Origin: Bimuria novae-zelandiae CBS 107.79 | Taxonomy: Eukaryota; Ascomycota; Dothideomycetes; Pleosporales; Didymosphaeriaceae | Length of the DNA stretch: 35,799 nucleotides | NCBI GenBank assembly: GCA_010015655.1 | Contig: ML976725.1 | Location: 37,785-73,583, forward strand | Direction of reading: 5' to 3' | Part shown: one piece after another, positions 30,271-35,799 of the stretch | How the letters are laid out: the number at the start of each line of letters is the position of its first letter | Position numbering within the stretch: position 1 is the stretch's first letter | Position numbers and translations under genes: made by a program | The notes under the pieces: model-generated | Databases searched by the model: none | Seen by the model: the letters and a program-made list of their open reading frames with translations, nothing else | Told to the model about the DNA's origin: nothing

Positions 30271-33200
30271 TAGCTAGGTATTAATTAAGCTACTAGTATA
30301 GCTTAAAGGAATAAGGATAAAAGCCATGCTAGACTTAAAAGTATAGGAGAGTTACGTATTAAAAAAAGCACTTAATAGAGCAGGACTCTATAAGCATAAG
30401 AAGGCTATACCCTATACTATCTATATTACGAATAGATAACTAATACCTAGTAAAGCAATAATTAAATATAAGGTTAAAACCACCCTTACGATCTATAGAC
30501 ACTACGAATTAATTACCCTTAATATTAAGGAAACTAACTATAATATAATTTTAAGACTACTCTAGCTAAGGAAGCATAACCCTATGATTAATAAAAAAAG
30601 ATCTATTTTAAGCGCTATAACTATATATTATAAATAAAGCCTATACATTAATAAAGTATAATAGTAGATACGAGCGCTATACATTAATAAAGTATAATAG
30701 TAGATAAGAGAGCTATTAATAATATAGTCTCGCAATTAAAAGTTAATAAATATAAAATTAACTTAGTAAACGCTAATTAGAACTACTAGGTTATAAAGCG
30801 TAAGCACGAAGAGAACAGCATACCTTTTAATATCCCTAATAAATATAAAGAATAAAGTTATTTATTTTAGGAGGAGAAAGGAGCAAACGCCCTTTCTAAG
30901 TATATATACTAAATTATTACATTGTTCTTAAAGAGGGAAAAACGCCGCACTTCAGACCACTATATAGCTAAAGTAAAAAAGAACTCTAATAGTCACGCGA
31001 ATTCCTAAAGAAAGCCCTTAAAAGGTAATAGATACGTAAATTAGAATTACTAGTAGTATTACCCTTAATATTTATTATAAAGAAGGATAGAACGTAACGT
31101 CTATGTATTAACTATAAGAGGTTAAATAACTTAATAATTAAGAATAGATACCCATTACTAAACATATAAGAGTCTCGAGATAGGCTAGGACAAGCTAAAA
31201 TATTTATATAATTTAACCTATAAGACGGATACCACCTTATACGAATAGTAGTAGGTAATAAATAAAAGATAGCCTTTTAAACTAGATATAAACTATTTAA
31301 GTACTAAGTTATACCCTTTAGACTTACGAATGCACTAGTAACATTTTAAGTAATAATTAATAATATATTATAGAACTACCTTAATATATTTATAGTTGCC
31401 TATCTCGACAATATCCTAGTATTCTCTAAATAGGAGAAGGATTATATACAATATATATAAATAGTACTATAAGCGCTGAATAGCGCTAACCTATAATTAA
31501 AACTTAAGAAATATAAATTCTATATCACGGAACTAGAGTTTCTAGGACATATTATTAATACTAAAGGTATTTAAGTAAGCCCTTTAAAGATTACGGAAGT
31601 AAGGAAGTAAAAATTACTTATTAACTTTAAAAAAAATATAAGCCTTTCTTAAATTTATTAAATTTAATAGGTAATTTATCACGAACTACTCTAGGATTAC
31701 ACTACTACTTATAAATCTTATAAAAAAAGATCGACCTTTCGACTAGATAAAAGAATGTAAATAAGTATTCTAAACGCTACGAGAAGCATGTATTACGCTA
31801 CTAGTCCCTATATACTTCTAAGATAATCAACCCCTGCGTATTAAAATAGACGTAAGCGACTTAGCGGTTAGAGCATGCGCGAAGCAAGAAAAGAATAATA
31901 AATAGTACCTAGTTATATACTACGCACACAAGTTTATATCTAAGAAATTATAATATAAAGTACATAGTAAAGAACTACTTACAATAGTAAAAGCTATTAA
32001 ATACTAAAGGATCTATGCATATAGTTGCTTAAAACTTATAATTTTTATAAACTATAAGAACCTCACACGCTTTATAACTATAAAAAAGCTAACCTAATAA
32101 CAAGTAAGATAGTTAGAAACGCTAGAATAATATAAATTTAAGATTATATACACCTTAAGTAAAGAAAACGGACGAGCGGACGCTCTTAGTAAAATAAATA
32201 ATAAAAGAGAAAAGGTTAAGATATACTTTATAATACTAAAATAAAATCCTAATAGTTTTTTAGAACTAATAGCTAAGCTTAATTAACTCCTTGTACTCAC
32301 ACGAGAAGTACCTAAGGAACTATAAATAAAAATAATATAGTAATACTATAATAACCTAGTGTACGGATACCTAGGTATTAGAAAAATAATAGAACTTATC
32401 CAGAAGAATTACAGATTTAAAGGAATTAAAGAAGTAGTAACTATATACATTTATAAATACGTAGATTGCCAGCGTAATAAGCATATAATATATCTTAAGT
32501 ATAGAGAAATATAAGTAATCTAAATACCTATTGCACCATAGGAAGACATCGCTATAGACTTTATTATAAAATTACTACAGTTAAAGGACCCTTTAATAGG
32601 AATTACTTATAACATAATACTAAATATTATCTATTAATTTACTAAATACATAGAATTATTACTATATTAGAAAATAACTATAGCAAAGAAACTCGCATTC
32701 CTTATCTTAGATTAACTTATACAACACTACGGTATTCTAAAGATAATTATTAGTAATATAGACAAGCTCTTTACCTTAAACTACTAGACAACGATTATAG
32801 CACTTATTAGAATAAAACAAAAACTATTAATAGCATACTATCCGTAAACTAACGGACAAACGGAACGTACGAACTAAACAATTAAGACGTACCTATATAT
32901 CTACTATAATAACTAAAAGAATAACTAGATTTCCTTATTACCTATAGCACAATTAGCATATAATAATAAGATATTAGCAGTAACAGGATTTACACTATTC
33001 TATATAAACTACAAAAGACACCTACATCTCTTTAATCAAACACTTCTAATAGTAATAAGAATACAAGAAGTAATAAATATAGCAGAAACTATAAAAAATA
33101 TATATACATAACTCTAAAAGAACCTCGAGAAAGCTTCACAGTAAAGTATTTTCTATATAAACTAAAAAAGAAAAATAGCACTTTAGCTAAAAAAGGGGGA

Positions 33201-33740
33201 TCAAGCATATCTATTTACAAAAATTCTTTAAACTTAAAAGAAAAATTATAAGAAATTAGATTATATTAAGTTTAGACTATTTTTTATTATTAAATAAGTA
33301 TTACTAGTTAACCACTAATTAGAACTACTACTAGACGCGAAAATATACCTATTATTTTATATAGACTAACTTAAACCTATAGACCCTAAAATATTAGTTA
33401 AGATAACTTTCTATTACTAGCTAAAGGAAGAAAATAAATTTAAAGTTAAAATACTTTTAGAATATAGAGAAGTTAGGCGAGAAAACTTTTAAAATAATAA
33501 GTTTTTATAAGAATAGTTAGTTAAATAGAAAGGATACCTATACTTAAAAAATATATAAAAACCTAAATTAGAACTTTGCAAGAACTGCTAGCAGCTCTTA
33601 AAAGAGGCACGAAATAAGATCTATAACTACTACTACTACTATACTAGAATAATAAAAGAAAGCTTTAAAGGAAACGAGACTTATAATATAATAATGCTAA
33701 AAGAAAACACTACGCGGCGGAAAAAGAAGGCTTTAACTAG
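30270..33740 (+). pseudogene. pol: Gypsy E Pol remnant (protease, RT, RNase H, integrase, chromodomain)
   Basis: Protease-like region at about 30300-30550, with K-A-M-L-D and loss of the following Ser-Gly. The reverse transcriptase spans about 31080-31580: RLNNLIIKNRYPLLNI, a DGYHLIRI block and the catalytic YLDD as Y-L-D-N (31401-31412). RNase H is at about 31840-32210, ending NGRADALSKI. In the integrase (about 32390-33130) the first Asp is kept (32557-32559), the second is Asn (32755-32757) and the Glu is kept in GQTERTNQ (32863-32865). A C-terminal stretch near 33440-33600 (LLEYREVRRE, then LVK-KGYLYLKNI) resembles a chromodomain. Stops are TAA/TAG throughout, and the protein would be inactive. 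Confidence 0.85.
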
Positions 33741-33744
33741 ATAA

Positions 33745-34035
33745 TAGACTAGTCTATTACCTTAGCACCTAAAGCGGTATCTAGATTAACTAATACTATT
33801 GCCTAAGCTAGTTCCTTACGAGCCTCTAGGGCTTCTAACTTATCTATAGTAGATATACTACGATTAAATAACTCTTATTCCTTTTAACGTAACTTTTTAT
33901 ACTAATTGCGTAAACGCGCTATCTTCTCTTGTGCTAGATAAATACGTAAGAGTGCTATATAAGCGAGCTTTTTTTTTTACTTAAAGTTTTACCTTATCCT
34001 TAGCCTCTAACTTTTTTAATCTTTCTAACTTAGTA
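33745..34035 (-). pseudogene. Antisense coiled-coil frame in the 3' part of gypsy E (unrecognised)
   Basis: After E's Pol the plus frame loses sense, but the minus strand reads as a charged helical protein through a few TAA/TAG. Examples are ALLRIYLAQEKIARLRN, then KKLR, ELFNRSISTIDKLEALEAR and KELA. Heptad-like Leu/Ile spacing suggests a coiled coil. A ten-T run (33970-33979) probably causes or marks a frameshift with the upstream part (KLERLKKLEAKDKVKL). It lies just inside the 3' LTR. It could be an antisense gene carried by the element or a fragment of another mobile element. I do not recognise a family. Confidence 0.35.
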
Positions 34036-34283
34036 TTTATCTTTAAATAATTTAGTAGCAGAATATCCTCTAGCTTATACCTCTAATTATTATACTAAAC
34101 ATAATTAGTGCACTTTAAGTATAATAATAATAATTAGTAAAGTAGTTACTTCTTAGCGTAGTACGTATAGGGAACTATAATAAATATATAATTTTACTTA
34201 AAATAATTAGCTTACAAATAATAGTATTAGGCGGATTAAAAAAGTAGCTTTATAAGTAGTTAACTTATAAGGACATTAAGCCT
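34036..34283. other. TA-rich filler before the 3' LTR of E; nothing recognised
   Basis: Strongly TA-rich, with no frame, repeat or RNA structure I can support. It is probably the degraded 3' untranslated part of element E, or the start of the antisense coiled-coil gene. Confidence 0.4.
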
Positions 34284-34298
34284 AGAGGGGGGAGCTAA
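34284..34298 (+). promoter_or_regulatory. Polypurine tract of gypsy E
   Basis: AGAGGGGGGAGCTAA abuts the 3' LTR start and would prime plus-strand synthesis. It has escaped RIP, as expected for a run without CpA in either strand. Confidence 0.6.
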
Positions 34299-34729
34299 TA
34301 TTAAGATCTATTAAGACCTAATATAGTGTAAGGCAGGGCATAGATACTTATCCGTGCGACTAGCTAAGATTCCTAACTTAGCTACGGATCACGTGACTAA
34401 GTCACGCGTCCCAGAAATATCGAGCGTCCCAGGAGTATCTTGGCACATGGGACTTTGGAATTCTCGGGACACCTAGGAATTGTGGGACTAGTTATATATA
34501 TAGGAACGCGAGGATAGTCTTCTATTATTGTATTTAACTTATTTATTAATTTATTATTTAGATCTAAATAAGCAATCTTGTTAATTTAATTATGCTATAC
34601 ACACTATTAATACTAACGCCCTAGTGACAAGCGCAAGCTATTACTACGAACCCTTCTTATCCTACTAGTACTCCTACCCAAGAACTAACCTTAGCCCTTA
34701 GGGACTAGCTACCCCTAGGGATCTTAACA
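34299..34729 (+). repeat. 3' LTR of gypsy E (431 bp)
   Basis: The ends form a 10-bp near-perfect inverted repeat: TATTAAGATC at the start (probably TGTTAAGATC before RIP) and GATCTTAACA at the end. It is followed by GATTT. The CACGTG at 34390-34395 and the TATA run near 34493-34502 match the left LTR. Confidence 0.85.
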
Positions 34730-34734
34730 GATTT

Positions 34735-35040
34735 ATACAGCGTATTCTTTTATAACGTAATAGACTTTACTTCCTACAGCGCTAACATTAAGCCTTTATT
34801 GCTCTAAATCCTCGTAGAATAGTATTATTTTAGCCTTAAAACCTCCCTCTAAGGCTTAGAAGTTATTACTAGCCTTATACGCGCTATCGCAAGCAAATTT
34901 ATCTAGCTAATTAGTACTTTCTAGGTTAGCGCTATTATATTTCTAGTTAGTGCTAGAAGCTTTTTATATATTATATAAGTATAGTATCTTATAAAGCTCG
35001 TTTATAAGGTGGTGCAACTTAACTTACCGAAATTTCTAGT
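34735..35040 (-). pseudogene. Degraded minus-strand frame right of the nest (unrecognised)
   Basis: TA-rich, RIP-like sequence. One minus frame is readable through two or three TAA/TAG codons, with strings such as DKFACDSAYKASNNF and GGFKAKIILFYEDLE. I recognise no family. It may be the original target into which E inserted. Confidence 0.25.
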
Positions 35041-35489
35041 TACGCTTCCTTCGCTACATTCTCTAGCCTGCAATCACGTGCGCTGACATAGCAATTGTCT
35101 AGCTAGCGTCCCTGCCTGTGCTTGGCAAGACGCCACACCATCTGTGGCTGCGTTCCGTCCTCTTTCACATCAATAGTATATCCACGGCGACCTCCATATG
35201 GCTGATTCAGCGGCTTACCGAGATTTCGGTGGCTAAGTGGCCCGTGCGGTCAGTGGCCCCAAGTATCCACCCATGTCCACCGCGTACGCTCTATCATGTG
35301 TATCTACGCTACTACGTACGAGTATATCGTAATCTTTAAGCCAGTAGTACTAGCAGGGCTACTGCTACACCGCAGCGTGGTCGCGCTAGAATAAAGCTGC
35401 TGTGGCAGCGTTGAGCGCGCGCAAGGGAGGTGCCAGGTACATGATCGCATACGCTACATGTAGCTACTCCTACATCCCCTATACAGCTC
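35041..35489. other. Ordinary-composition flank, no gene recognised
   Basis: RIP damage stops at about 35040. CTTACCGAAATTTC (about 35023-35036) and CTTACCGAGATTTC (about 35213-35226) form an imperfect direct repeat about 190 bp apart. A plus frame of 73 codons at 35118-35339 has no recognisable feature. The stretch would be the 3' flank of the minus-strand GCR1_C-type gene. Confidence 0.3.
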
Positions 35490-35799
35490 CTACCTCTGCT
35501 TCCTCGCGGCTCTGAGCCGCTTGCAGAACAGGTCCAGAGAGCACCTCTGCTGCTGCTGCTGCTGGCTCAGCTGCCACATGGCGGCCTCCTCGCTCGTGCG
35601 CCGTGCCTGTGATATACGCGTGATCTCCTTGATAACCTCGAGCCGTAGAGAGTACCACTGTAGCTCACTACGCCTGCCCGCCCTCCAGGTGCTGCCCCAC
35701 CGCCTATCGAGCTCGCTGATTGAAGGCTGGCCTTGGAGGCCTACCGTCCACTCGCGCCAGAGATCCTCTACTGTGCGTACAGCGCGGCACATCCTATAC
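35490..35799 (-). CDS. GCR1_C-type DNA-binding domain protein, C-terminal part (partial)
   Basis: A minus-strand frame, open from the right window edge to a TAG near 35490, ends RLRAARKQR. The pattern VRTVEDLWREWTVGLQG, then SELDRRWGS-WRAGRRSE and QWYSLRLEVIKEI, matches the GCR1_C family, a DNA-binding domain found in fungal transcription activators and at the C-terminus of Crypton tyrosine recombinases. A Gln run (QLSQQQQQQ) lies near the end. A Met codon occurs at 35792, but the frame is still open upstream (Y-R), so the real start is probably outside the window. Composition is normal and there are no stops, so it may be a living gene. Whether it is a host regulator or a Crypton cannot be told without the missing N-terminus. 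Confidence 0.7.
   Translation of the reverse strand, partial: YRMCRAVRTVEDLWREWTVGLQGQPSISELDRRWGSTWRAGRRSELQWYSLRLEVIKEITRISQARRTSEEAAMWQLSQQQQQQRCSLDLFCKRLRAARKQR

Larger units (their letters stand above)
10010..34729 (+). mobile_element. Ty3/gypsy chromovirus E, outermost of the nest (RIP-inactivated)
   Basis: The outer element runs from a left LTR (recognisable from about 10010) to a right LTR ending at 34729, and is interrupted by element B (11229-29188 including one duplication copy). On the plus strand it carries Gag (split), protease, reverse transcriptase, RNase H, integrase and a chromodomain-like C-terminus. Reverse transcriptase before integrase is the gypsy order. All coding parts are peppered with TAA/TAG. 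I could not find matching target duplications: GATTT follows the right LTR, but no copy precedes the left LTR, whose first ~55 bp also do not match its partner. Confidence 0.85.

Noticed and set aside
35118..35339. 73-codon plus frame as a gene
   Set aside because: No recognisable domain, and it lies in the 3' flank of the opposite-strand GCR1_C-type gene.
1..35799. tRNA or rRNA genes
   Set aside because: I looked for cloverleaf-like and rRNA-like stretches by eye and saw none. A covariance-model scan would be needed to exclude a tRNA.

Overview
The window reads as a repeat-rich, largely silenced block from the genome of a filamentous ascomycete (Pezizomycotina). Four things suggest this: a HET (heterokaryon incompatibility) domain gene fragment, fungal-type Ty1/copia and chromodomain Ty3/gypsy retrotransposons, a Fot1/pogo-type DNA transposase, and a GCR1_C-type DNA-binding domain. 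Nearly all the transposon DNA carries the mark of repeat-induced point mutation (RIP). It is very TA-rich, reading frames are broken by TAA/TAG where CAA/CAG would be expected, and the paired LTRs I compared base by base (A and C) differ only by transitions. No gene here looks clearly intact; the nearest are small or partial frames.

Layout. 1-130 is an ordinary-composition edge. 130-875 and 6697-7233 are two halves of one degraded minus-strand reading frame, split by copia element A (876-6691, 242-bp LTRs, 5-bp target duplication TTAAG). 7440-8550 is an ordinary-composition island holding a broken HET-domain gene. It abuts a RIP-damaged pogo-type transposase on the minus strand (about 8550-9590). 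A short coiled-coil frame follows (9742-9873). From about 10010 to 34729 lies a set of retrotransposons nested four deep. Outer gypsy chromovirus E (+ strand) is split in gag by gypsy chromovirus B (minus strand, 11229-29183, duplication CTTAG). B's right-hand LTR is split by copia D (+, 17924-28948, duplication ACTAC). D's 5' LTR is split by the related copia C (+, 18099-23481, duplication CCTTG). Removing each insertion plus one duplication copy gives paired LTRs of exactly equal length: 258 bp for C, 381 for D, 425 for B. 34730-35040 is degraded AT-rich sequence. 35040-35799 is ordinary in composition and ends in a GCR1_C-type domain that runs off the right edge.

How it fits together. I see no operon-like or pathway logic. 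The history is repeated insertion into older dead elements followed by RIP. RIP has removed many catalytic residues: A's integrase triad reads N-D-K, reverse transcriptase YxDD boxes read YxDN or YLNN, and B's Gag zinc knuckle has all four metal ligands changed to Tyr. C is the least damaged, as expected for the innermost and youngest insertion. I found no convincing new biological system. The best leads are an embedded polypurine-tract/LTR-start duplication inside the D LTR, an undamaged 290-bp segment inside A, a HET/transposase junction, and CACGTG boxes in the gypsy LTRs, one of which RIP has turned into TATATA.
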